Assembly (NCBI GenBank): GCA_017613225.1
Contig: JAGAEH010000079.1
Span: 1 to 5,322 of the forward strand
Direction of reading: 5' to 3'
DNA: 5,322 nt
Source: Lachnospiraceae bacterium
GTDB taxonomy: Bacteria > Bacillota > Clostridia > Lachnospirales > Lachnospiraceae
Shown: positions 1 to 5,276 of the stretch, piece after piece
Layout: each line of letters begins with the position of its first letter
How positions within the stretch are numbered: the stretch's first letter is position 1
Notes under the pieces: generated by a model
The model's database searches: none
Told to the model about the DNA's origin: nothing
The model's input: the letters and a program-made list of their open reading frames with translations, nothing else
Made by a program: the position numbers and the translations under genes

Positions 1-299
1 CCAGCCCCGGAGACCAGAGCCTGGTGCTGCCCAAGCGCATCCTGGACGACATCGTGGAGATGATCTACGCCCTGGACAAGATCGCCCCCGGCACCGCCGG
101 CGACGACACCCTGCTGTACGGCGTGGAGGTCAAGTTCTGCAACATGGAAGTGGCGGTGGACGAACACCTGCAGGCCCGCTGGCCCGGCCTGTACGTGATC
201 GGCGACGGCAGCGGCATCACCCATTCCCTGTCCCATGCCTCCGCCAGCGGCGTCCACGTGGCCAGGGACATCCTGGAAAACATGGCGGAACGTCCATGA
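1..299 (+). CDS. FAD-dependent dehydrogenase (COG2509-like), C-terminal fragment
   Basis: The window opens inside this gene. The reading frame starts at base 3 and gives 98 residues up to the TGA at 297-299. Near the end is GLYVIGDGSG followed by ITHSLSHASASGVHVARDIL. The GD-x-G turn near the C-terminus binds the FAD ribityl/pyrophosphate in two-dinucleotide-fold flavoproteins. The following Ser/Ala/Gly-rich helix ending in VARDI is typical of the uncharacterised FAD-dependent dehydrogenases grouped in COG2509. The N-terminal Rossmann motif would lie upstream and is not visible, so the substrate cannot be named. A GTG at 24 is an internal valine and not a start, since the frame is open to the window edge. 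The stop overlaps the start of the next gene by four bases, which suggests translational coupling. Likely a cytosolic oxidoreductase. The family call is fairly sure and the exact role is unknown. Confidence 0.8.
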   Translation, partial: SPGDQSLVLPKRILDDIVEMIYALDKIAPGTAGDDTLLYGVEVKFCNMEVAVDEHLQARWPGLYVIGDGSGITHSLSHASASGVHVARDILENMAERP

Positions 300-844
300 A
301 GCTGGTATTCATCATCGGCAGCGGCGCCGTCGGAAAGATGACCGTCGGCCAGGAACTGATGAAGCTGACGGGGCTGCGGCTGTTTCACAATCACATGGCC
401 ATCGAATCCGTCATCGAGATCTTCGGTTACTATGACGGAAAGACCATCCTGGACCTCCGGGAGGCCGTGTTCAAAAACTTTGCGGCCTCTTCCAACTACG
501 GCATGATCTTCACCTACATGTGGGACTTTGACCATCAGGAGGACTGGGGCTACGTGGAGCACGTGAAGGAGATCTTCCGTCCCTACGGCACGGAATTCTA
601 CTGTGTGGAGCTGGTCGCTCCCCAGGAGATCCGGCTGATCCGGAACGCCACGGAGAACCGGATCAGAAACAAGCCCTCCAAGGCGGACATCGAAGTGTCC
701 AACCGGCGCCTGTTAAAAGAAAAAGAATACCGGCTGGAGAGCCTTCCGGGGGAGATCCCCTTTGAAAATTATCTGCGGATCGACAATTCCGATCTCTCCG
801 CCGAAGAGGCCGCCCGGCTGATCCGGCAGACCTTTGACCTGTAG
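296..844 (+). CDS. P-loop NTPase / AAA-family kinase-like protein
   Basis: This is a 182-residue protein with a P-loop right after the first beta strand: MKLVFIIGSGAVGKMTVG, with G8, G13, K14 and T16. The classical Walker A has Ser/Thr directly after Lys. Here it is GKMT, the variant I recall in small shikimate-kinase-like ATPases annotated 'AAA family ATPase' (GPPAVGKLTV type). The next conserved block, LFHNHM (about residues 29-34), also fits that group. The basic stretch with NRIRNKPSK (about 120-128) could be the lid region that closes over nucleotide. The protein probably phosphorylates or binds a small molecule in the cytosol, but the substrate is unknown. The start is fixed by ATGA overlap with the upstream flavoprotein. 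No strong Shine-Dalgarno is present, so reinitiation after the upstream stop is likely. A 75-base gap separates it from the next gene. Confidence 0.75.
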   Translation: MKLVFIIGSGAVGKMTVGQELMKLTGLRLFHNHMAIESVIEIFGYYDGKTILDLREAVFKNFAASSNYGMIFTYMWDFDHQEDWGYVEHVKEIFRPYGTEFYCVELVAPQEIRLIRNATENRIRNKPSKADIEVSNRRLLKEKEYRLESLPGEIPFENYLRIDNSDLSAEEAARLIRQTFDL

Positions 845-919
845 CACGGACATCGTTTTGACTTAACGCATATTCCTTAGCCCGGAGAGGCGAACGATCT
901 ATAGAAGGGAGCTTATGAA

Positions 920-2077
920 ATGAACGACACCATCAACCCCGCACTGACCAGCGAAGTCTATCTGCCCTGGTGCGAGTCCCAGCACCGCGCCGAGGTGGAA
1001 CTGTTAAAGGAACTGGCGGCCATCCCGGCCCCCTCCAACCACGAGGAACTGCGCGCCGAGCGCATCCTGGCCTGGTTAAAGGACCTTGGCGCCGAAGACG
1101 CCTACGTCGATCCGGCCCTGAACGTGATCCTTCCCATGCCGAAGGACGCGGCGGACTATTCCGTATTCATGGCCCATACCGACGTGGTCTTCCCGGACAC
1201 CACTCCCCTGCCGGTCTGCGAAAAGGACGGCAAGCTGTATGCCCCGGGCATCGGCGATGACACCGCCAACGTGGCGGCCCTGCTGACCATCATCCGCTAC
1301 GTCTTTGAAAACAAGCTGGAGCCCAAGAGCCCCGTGCTCTTTGTTTTAAACTCCGGCGAGGAGGGCCTGGGCAACTTGAAGGGCGTTCGCCAGATCTGCA
1401 AGGACTTTGAGGGAAAGATCAGACAGTTGGTCTCCTTTGACGGCTGCTATAACGACATCGTAAACGGCGCGGTGGGCTCCGAGCGCTGGAAAGTGACGGC
1501 GAAGACCATCGGCGGCCACTCCTACGGCGCCTTTGGCAACCCCAACGCCATCGCCCACCTGGCAAAGCTGATCTGCAGCCTGGACGGCCAGCCCGTTCCG
1601 AAAAAGGACGGCGTCCGCACCACCTACAATTTCGGCGTCATAAACGGCGGAACCTCCGTGAACACCATCGCTCAGGAAGCCTCGATGCTGTACGAATACC
1701 GTTCCAACGACATCGGCCATCTGGCGCAGATGCGGGAACAGTTCTTCGCCTGTTTCGACGCGGCCAACTGCCCCGACGCGGGATTCACCCGCGAGCTGCT
1801 GGGCGAGCGCCCCTGCGCGTCCAACCTGGATGCGCCGGCACAGGTAGCCCTGTTTGACCAGGTCTCCGAGGTGATCACCCGCCTGACCGGCAAAGAGCCC
1901 GGGCGGCATGCTTCCTCCACTGACGCCAATATTCCCATGAATCTTGGTATCCCCGCCACCACTTTTGGCCTTTATATCGGCGAAAAGGCCCACACCAGAG
2001 AAGAAAACCTGGAAGTGGCCTCCCTTGACCTCGGCCTAAAGATCGGCATGACTCTGATCCTGGAGAGCTGCTTTTAA
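920..2077 (+). CDS. M20 family metallopeptidase (PepT/ArgE/carboxypeptidase G2-like)
   Basis: This 385-residue protein has the full set of M20 metal-site motifs. MAHTDVVFP gives H86 (zinc ligand) and D88. GIGDDTANVA gives the bridging aspartate (D113/D114). NSGEEGLGN gives E147, the general base, and E148, a zinc ligand. SFDG gives D174. EKAHTREE gives H358, the last zinc ligand. The dimerisation/lid domain begins near TIGGHSYGAFGNPNA (about 197-210), where H200 matches the histidine that reaches the partner active site in family dimers. SSTDANIP (332-339) is another typical M20 block. The family hydrolyses short peptides or N-acyl amino acids in the cytosol using two zinc ions, and the specificity cannot be read here. 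Length is normal and no signal peptide is seen. The start is supported by GAAGGGAG at 904-911, eight bases upstream. The stop codon is the first base triplet of a palindromic repeat. All catalytic residues are intact, so it should be active. Confidence 0.9.
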   Translation: MNDTINPALTSEVYLPWCESQHRAEVELLKELAAIPAPSNHEELRAERILAWLKDLGAEDAYVDPALNVILPMPKDAADYSVFMAHTDVVFPDTTPLPVCEKDGKLYAPGIGDDTANVAALLTIIRYVFENKLEPKSPVLFVLNSGEEGLGNLKGVRQICKDFEGKIRQLVSFDGCYNDIVNGAVGSERWKVTAKTIGGHSYGAFGNPNAIAHLAKLICSLDGQPVPKKDGVRTTYNFGVINGGTSVNTIAQEASMLYEYRSNDIGHLAQMREQFFACFDAANCPDAGFTRELLGERPCASNLDAPAQVALFDQVSEVITRLTGKEPGRHASSTDANIPMNLGIPATTFGLYIGEKAHTREENLEVASLDLGLKIGMTLILESCF

Positions 2078-2132
2078 ACACACAGGGACGGTCCTGTTGT
2101 GCTGACACACAGGGACGGTCCTTTTGTGTTAC
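2075..2132 (+). repeat. Two overlapping palindromic repeats (GGGACGGTCC family), copies D and E
   Basis: Two 31-base imperfect palindromes are centred on G2090 and G2117, spaced 27 bases apart. They share an exact 18-base direct repeat, ACACACAGGGACGGTCCT, at 2078-2095 and 2105-2122. Each has a GGAC-G-GTCC core, an unpaired interior and outer ACACA/TGTG arms. In copy D, 6 of 8 arm pairs match. In copy E, 7 pairs match counting one G-T wobble. Copy D begins on the TAA of the peptidase gene. Copy E ends about ten bases before the ribosome binding site of the dehydratase. The short T-run at 2122-2125 is too weak to call a terminator. The same family reappears at 4911-5006. Confidence 0.85.
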
Positions 2133-2141
2133 AGAAGATAC

Positions 2142-2149
2142 GGAGGTGA
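2142..2149 (+). promoter_or_regulatory. Strong ribosome binding site of the dehydratase gene
   Basis: GGAGGTGA is an eight-base match to the 3' end of 16S rRNA. Its GGAGG part lies six bases upstream of the ATG at 2153. It is the strongest such site in the window and fixes the start of the dehydratase, implying the gene was built for good expression before the frameshift (or is intact if the frameshift is a sequencing error). Confidence 0.85.
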
Positions 2150-2152
2150 CCC

Positions 2153-2863
2153 ATGGGCAAGTATGGCCCCGAATTCTGGAATTCCGCAGCCGGCGCCCAC
2201 CGCCGCGTGATGATGACCGCAGCCGGCTATAACGACAGGGACATCCGGGAAAAACCCATCATCGGCGTGCCCAATTCCTTCCTGGAGGGCTCGCCGGGCA
2301 CCGCACACCTGCGCCGGATCGCCGCCGCCGTCAAGGAGGGCATCTGGGCCGCGGGGGGCGTGCCGGTGGAATTCGGCATCCCCGCCACCTGCGGCAACAT
2401 CCCCAACGGCGTGGAGGAGATGAAATACGAGCAGGTCATGCGGGACCTGGTCTGCAACTCCATCGAGGCGGTGAGCAAGGTCCAGCAGTTTGACGGCATC
2501 TGCATGATCGCCAGCTGCGACAACATCATCGCGGGCTGCTACATGGCCGCCGCCAGGCTGGACATCCCTTCCCTGGTGGTGACCGGCGGCTGCATGGACG
2601 CGGGCTTCCACGACGGACGCGCCGTGGTGGAAGCCGATCTGGACGTGGCGCGCTTTTCCGGCGCGGAGGAAGACGCCCTGGCCCGGCTGGAGGCGGAGGT
2701 CTGCCCCACCTGCGGCGCCTGCCCTTCCATGGGCACCGCCAACACCATGCAGCTGCTGGGCGAAGTGATGAACCTGGTAATTCCAGGCACTTCCTGCATC
2801 CCTGCGGTGCAGAGCAAAAGATCCACACCGCCAGAGAGGCAGGGCACCATATCGTGCGGCTGA
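2153..2863 (+). CDS. Dehydratase N-terminal fragment (Fe-S and metal-site domain)
   Basis: This frame reads 236 residues, of which about the first 221 are genuine. The tail after the A-run (RSTPPERQGTISCG) is out of frame. It carries the family's opening blocks: IIGVPNSFLEGSPGTAHL (36-53; the E. coli form is NSFTQFVPGHVHL), ATCGNIPNG (78-86), SCDNIIAGCYMAAARLDIP (121-139), and CPTCGACPSMGTANTM (184-199). In SCDN, C122 and D123 are the expected Fe-S and metal ligands, but the following lysine is asparagine. C190 is the second Fe-S cysteine. G49 stands where [2Fe-2S]-type sugar-acid dehydratases have a third cysteine, as in E. coli IlvD. Alone, this piece lacks the serine base and would be inactive. 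Confidence 0.8.
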   Translation: MGKYGPEFWNSAAGAHRRVMMTAAGYNDRDIREKPIIGVPNSFLEGSPGTAHLRRIAAAVKEGIWAAGGVPVEFGIPATCGNIPNGVEEMKYEQVMRDLVCNSIEAVSKVQQFDGICMIASCDNIIAGCYMAAARLDIPSLVVTGGCMDAGFHDGRAVVEADLDVARFSGAEEDALARLEAEVCPTCGACPSMGTANTMQLLGEVMNLVIPGTSCIPAVQSKRSTPPERQGTISCG

Positions 2864-3813
2864 CGAAAGAGAACGTCCGTCCCTCGCAGCTGATCACCAG
2901 GGAGACGCTGGAAAACGCCATCATCTTCGATCTGGCCATCGCAGGATCCACCAACGCCCTGCTCCACATATTGACCATGAGCCATGAACTGGGGTTGGGC
3001 ATCACCATGGACTACTTCGACCGGTACGCGGCGGACATCCGCTGCATCGTAGGGGTGATCCCCAGCGGGCCCCATACCATCGTGGACCTGTACCGCGCCG
3101 GCGGCGCTTTGGCAGTGATGAAACAGCTGACCGGGCATCTGCATCCGGAAGTGCCCACTCTGCTCGGCGGCACCTGGGGCGAACTGCTGGAGATCGTACC
3201 CGCGCCGAAACCCGGCGTGATCCGCAGCCTGGACCATCCCTGGCACGACCTGCCGGGTCTGAAAATACTGAAAGGAAATCTGGCGCCCTGCGGGGCCATC
3301 ATCCGCCCCACCGGCGTGCCGGAGGAGATGCGCAGCTTCCGCGGCCGGGCCAGATGTTTTGATAATGATTCCAAGGCCTTTGCCGCCATCCAGGCGGGGG
3401 AGATCCTTCCCGGCGACGTGCTGGTGATCCGCTATGAGGGCGTGAAAGGCGCCCCGGGCATGAAGGAACTGATGCTCTCCAACGACGCCCTGGTGGCAAA
3501 AGGCCTGCACAGGAGCGTGGGGCTGGTCACCGACGCGAGGTTTTCCGGCTTCTCCCACGGGGCCCTGGTGGGGCATGTGTCCCCCGAAGCCTATGACGGC
3601 GGCGTGATCGCCCTGGTGGAGGACGGAGACATGATCCGCGTGGACGTGGCGGAAGGCCTGGTGGAACTGGAAGTGAGCGATGATATTTTAGCCGAACGGC
3701 GCAAAAACTGGGTGCGGCCGCCCCTCAAAGAGCAAAAGGGCGTCCTAAACCTCTTCGCACGCACCGCAAGACCCGCCCATGAAGGCGGCGCCATGCAGCC
3801 CTGGGAGGCCTGA
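2854..3813 (+). CDS. Dehydratase C-terminal fragment (substrate and swivel domain)
   Basis: The frame is open before 2854. Family sequence begins near 2812-2820, so the GTG at 2854 is an internal valine without a ribosome binding site and not a true start. The fragment holds ENAIIFDLAIAGSTNALLHI (family ENAI...GGSTN..LH), PSGPHTIVDLYRAGG, GNLAPCGAIIRPTG, VIRYEGVKGAPGMKELML and VTDARFSGFSHGALVGHVSPEA. The glutamate encoded at 3466 and the serine at 3544 are 26 residues apart, the same spacing as E. coli IlvD E491 and S517, so both catalytic positions are retained. There are no internal stops, which suggests little decay since the frameshift. The stop at 3811-3813 is seven bases before the next repeat. 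Confidence 0.75.
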   Translation: MRLTKENVRPSQLITRETLENAIIFDLAIAGSTNALLHILTMSHELGLGITMDYFDRYAADIRCIVGVIPSGPHTIVDLYRAGGALAVMKQLTGHLHPEVPTLLGGTWGELLEIVPAPKPGVIRSLDHPWHDLPGLKILKGNLAPCGAIIRPTGVPEEMRSFRGRARCFDNDSKAFAAIQAGEILPGDVLVIRYEGVKGAPGMKELMLSNDALVAKGLHRSVGLVTDARFSGFSHGALVGHVSPEAYDGGVIALVEDGDMIRVDVAEGLVELEVSDDILAERRKNWVRPPLKEQKGVLNLFARTARPAHEGGAMQPWEA

Positions 3814-3820
3814 CACCCCC

Positions 3821-3880
3821 TGTCATCCTGAGCGAAGTGCGCAAAGCGCACGCAGTCGAAGGATCCCCTTCGCAAAGATC
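3821..3880 (+). repeat. Dispersed TGTCATCCTGAGCGAAG...GTCGAAGGATCC repeat
   Basis: The intergenic stretch holds a sequence whose reverse complement reads GGATCCTTCGACT...CGCTCAGGATGACA, a dispersed intergenic repeat I recall from many unrelated bacterial genomes. Directly visible is a perfect 6-bp stem with a 3-base loop (GTGCGC-AAA-GCGCAC, 3837-3851), inside outer ATCCT/AGGAT arms (3825-3829 and 3860-3864). A second small hairpin is GAAGG/CCTTC (3858-3862 and 3867-3871). No T-run follows, so it is not a classical terminator. Translated, it gives HPERSAQSARSRRIP-like peptide, which falsely extends the next gene's N-terminus. Confidence 0.75.
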
Positions 3881-3884
3881 CACT

Positions 3885-3891
3885 GGGAGAG
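3885..3891 (+). promoter_or_regulatory. Ribosome binding site deciding the racemase start
   Basis: GGGAGAG lies seven bases upstream of the ATG at 3899. It decides between that start and an in-frame ATG at 3779, which sits inside the dehydratase gene and would add 40 residues encoded by the dehydratase 3' end and the dispersed repeat. Confidence 0.75.
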
Positions 3892-3898
3892 CACCGTA

Positions 3899-4906
3899 AT
3901 GAACCCGAAACGCACTATTTTCACCGTCGAATCCCACACCCAGGGCGAACCGCTGCGCCTGGTGGTGGGCGGCATGCCGGCCCTGAAAGGCAATTCCATG
4001 GCGGAAAAGCGGCAGTATTTCATCGACCACTATGACTACATCCGCACGGCGCTGATGCAGGAGCCCCGGGGCCACAACGACATGTTCGGCGCGGTCCTGG
4101 TTCCCCCCACCATGCCGGAAGCCGACGTGGGCGTCTTTTTCATGCATGGCCTGGGCTTTCACAACATGTGCGGCCACGGCACCATCGCCACCAACACCAT
4201 CCTGGTGGAGACGGGCCTGGTGGACGTGACCGAGCCGGTGACCACCATCAAAATGGAGGCCCCCGCCGGTCTGGTGACCGTTCACGTGAACGTGGAAAAC
4301 GGCACGGCGAAGTCCGTCAGTTTTGAGAACGTGCCCGCCTTCGTCTACCGGCGCAGTGTGCCGGTGGAAGTCCCCGGCTACGGCCTGCTGGACATCGAAG
4401 TGGCCTTCGGCGGCAGCTTTTTTGCCATCATCGAGGCTGAAAAACTGGGGATCCCCATCTGCCGCGAGAACGCCGGCCGCCTGATCGACGCAGGCATGGC
4501 CATCATCGAGGCCGCCAACGCTCAGATCGAGATCGTCCATCCGGAACTGCCCCACATAAAGACCATCGACCTGTGCGAGATCTTTGGTCCGCCCCGGACT
4601 CCCGGCGCGGACCTGCAGAACATCACCATCTTTGACGGGCAGATCGATCGCTCCCCCTGCGGCACCAGCACCTGCGCGGAGCTGGCCGTGCTGTGGGATC
4701 AGGGCAAAATGAATGTGGGCGACTCCTTCGTATATGAGAGTGTGATCAACACCACGTTTACCGGGCGGATCCTGGGGGAGACGAAGGTCGGCCCCTACCC
4801 CGCCATTCTGCCGGAGGTGACCGGCAGCGCGTACATCACCGGCTACGCCCAGTACGTGATCGACGACAACGACCCCGTCAAGTACGGGTTCAGGCTGAAT
4901 AAATAA
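3899..4906 (+). CDS. Proline racemase / hydroxyproline epimerase family protein
   Basis: From the ATG at 3899 this is 335 residues, the usual family length. The opening VESHTQGEPLRLVVGG matches the family pattern DSHTxGEPTRVV. Both catalytic cysteines are present: C91 in MCGHGTIA and C254 in DRSPCGTSTC. They act as a base/acid pair that removes and returns the alpha proton without a cofactor. The dehydratase branch of the family, acting on trans-3-hydroxyproline, has Thr in place of one cysteine, so this should be a racemase or epimerase. The choice between proline, 4-hydroxyproline or another amino acid is not settled. Ser257 (CGTST), where CGTGT is usual, and Ser173 (GGSFFA), where GGNFYA is usual, hint at an unusual pocket. 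The protein is cytosolic with no signal peptide. It follows the peptidase and dehydratase genes on the same strand, consistent with amino-acid catabolism. Repeats flank both ends. Confidence 0.9.
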   Translation: MNPKRTIFTVESHTQGEPLRLVVGGMPALKGNSMAEKRQYFIDHYDYIRTALMQEPRGHNDMFGAVLVPPTMPEADVGVFFMHGLGFHNMCGHGTIATNTILVETGLVDVTEPVTTIKMEAPAGLVTVHVNVENGTAKSVSFENVPAFVYRRSVPVEVPGYGLLDIEVAFGGSFFAIIEAEKLGIPICRENAGRLIDAGMAIIEAANAQIEIVHPELPHIKTIDLCEIFGPPRTPGADLQNITIFDGQIDRSPCGTSTCAELAVLWDQGKMNVGDSFVYESVINTTFTGRILGETKVGPYPAILPEVTGSAYITGYAQYVIDDNDPVKYGFRLNK

Positions 4907-4910
4907 GAAA

Positions 4911-4941
4911 TGAGGACATGGGGACGGTTCTGCTGTCCTCA
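4911..4941 (+). repeat. 31-base palindromic repeat, copy A (forward)
   Basis: Perfect 8-bp arms TGAGGACA (4911-4918) and TGTCCTCA (4934-4941) enclose a GGGGAC-G-GTTC core centred on G4926. It starts four bases after the racemase stop. It is in the same orientation as copies D and E (2075-2132). It could fold in RNA as the end of the racemase message, but no T-run follows. Confidence 0.85.
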
Positions 4942-4944
4942 AAA

Positions 4945-4975
4945 TGAAGACAGAGGGACTGTCCCCGTGTCTTCA
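4945..4975 (-). repeat. 31-base palindromic repeat, copy B (inverted)
   Basis: Perfect 8-bp arms TGAAGACA (4945-4952) and TGTCTTCA (4968-4975) surround GGGAC-T-GTCCC centred on T4960. Read on the minus strand it aligns base for base with copy A: arm, CGGGGAC, one base, GTCCCTC, arm. The arms differ from copy A at the fourth position on both sides together (G-C becomes A-T), which preserves pairing. Confidence 0.85.
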
Positions 4976-5006
4976 AGAACACAAAAGGACCGTCCCCGTG
5001 TGCTCA
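4976..5006 (-). repeat. 31-base palindromic repeat, copy C (inverted)
   Basis: It abuts copy B directly. Arms AGAACACA and TGTGCTCA pair at 6 of 8 positions around GGAC-C-GTCC centred on C4991. On the minus strand it reads CGGGGACGGTCCTTT between the arms, close to copies D and E. It ends eight bases before the ribosome binding site of the following small gene. Confidence 0.8.
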
Positions 5007-5013
5007 CCGCAAC

Positions 5014-5018
5014 AGGAG
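5014..5018 (+). promoter_or_regulatory. Ribosome binding site deciding the small zinc-ribbon gene start
   Basis: AGGAG lies six bases before the ATG at 5025. An in-frame ATG at 4944 would add 27 residues encoded almost wholly by repeat copies B and C and has no such site, so 5025 is preferred. Confidence 0.8.
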
Positions 5019-5024
5019 AAAACT

Positions 5025-5255
5025 ATGATTAACAACGAATTTATGGAAGAACTTCTGTCCTGCCCCATCTGCCAGGAGGACTGCGCCTACATCGAAAGCG
5101 AAGGCGACTGGTGTGTCTATGTGATCTGCGGCCACTGCGGCAGCCGCTCCGTCACGGCCAATTACAGCTCGCCGGAGGAGCGGGTCAGGGCCGAGATGCA
5201 GGTGACCCACCTGTGGAACATCGGCAAAGTGATCGCAGAGCGGCGGGGGGAATAA
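5025..5255 (+). CDS. Lar-like small zinc-ribbon protein (restriction alleviation family)
   Basis: This is a 76-residue protein with two cysteine knuckles, CPIC (C13, C16) and CGHC (C35, C38), a tryptophan between them (W29) and a C-terminal helix containing THLWN. The pattern CPxC ~18 residues CxxCG, then an acidic helix ending in WN, resembles the Lar family, named after the Rac-prophage protein that lessens type I restriction. Many Lar-like proteins are phage or plasmid borne and of unproven function. Here no phage gene is in view, so the antirestriction role is only a family analogy. It could equally be a generic zinc-ribbon protein. The start is supported by AGGAG at 5014-5018. Repeats lie on both sides, and the gene has a 118-base gap from the racemase, so it may not belong to the same operon. 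Confidence 0.65.
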   Translation: MINNEFMEELLSCPICQEDCAYIESEGDWCVYVICGHCGSRSVTANYSSPEERVRAEMQVTHLWNIGKVIAERRGE

Positions 5256-5276
5256 GCCGGTCTGGGCAGGTGAAAA

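Larger units (their letters stand above)
2153..3813 (+). pseudogene. IlvD/Edd-family dehydratase, split by one -1 frameshift
   Basis: Two reading frames together make one dehydratase of the dihydroxy-acid/sugar-acid family. Restoring one base gives about 553 residues, the usual length. The frame changes after IPGTSCIPAVQS (family pattern LPGSxxIPAV) and resumes as KIHTAREAGHHIVRL. Adding one A to the AAAA run at 2816-2819 yields SKKIHTAREAGHH, a natural family sequence. Family members use an Fe-S cluster as Lewis acid to remove water from 2,3-dihydroxy acids. Fe-S cysteines C122 and C190 and the catalytic serine (S465, in DARFSG) are kept. D123 and E439 of the magnesium site are kept, but the positions of E. 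coli D81 and carbamylated K124 are Gly and Asn, and C80 is new. Orthology to ilvD is therefore doubtful. It may be a sequencing indel or a real pseudogene. It lies between a peptidase and a proline-racemase-like gene, all on the same strand. Confidence 0.85.

Noticed and set aside
858..905. Promoter for the peptidase (TTGACT at 858-863, TATAGA at 900-905)
   Set aside because: The spacing between the two boxes is 36 bases instead of about 17. TATAGA overlaps the ribosome binding site, and no -10 box lies at the right distance from TTGACT.
2075..2132. CRISPR array or rho-independent terminator
   Set aside because: Only two units with almost no spacer, so not CRISPR. The stem is imperfect and the T-run is only four bases, so termination is unproven.
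2810..2822. Programmed -1 ribosomal frameshift producing one intact dehydratase
   Set aside because: In the zero frame the site reads AGC AAA AGA, which is not an X XXY YYZ slippery heptamer. I see no clear downstream pseudoknot, and this family is not known for recoding. A one-base indel is simpler.
2153..2863. C-to-Gly change at residue 49 as loss of an Fe-S ligand
   Set aside because: E. coli IlvD also has PG at this place (VPGHVHL), so Gly here is normal for that branch and is not evidence of decay.
2539..3576. 345-residue minus-strand open frame that spans the dehydratase frameshift
   Set aside because: It is antisense to conserved IlvD/Edd motifs, has no family features, and its composition is that of a shadow frame.
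3725..4942. 405-residue open frame on the minus strand, opposite the racemase
   Set aside because: The + strand frame carries full proline racemase motifs. The minus frame is His/Gly/Asp-rich with no recognisable domain, the usual result of antisense to GC-rich codons.
4911..5006. Riboswitch or T-box leader for the zinc-ribbon gene
   Set aside because: The structure is fully explained by three copies of a dispersed palindrome, and no conserved aptamer or T-box sequence is visible.
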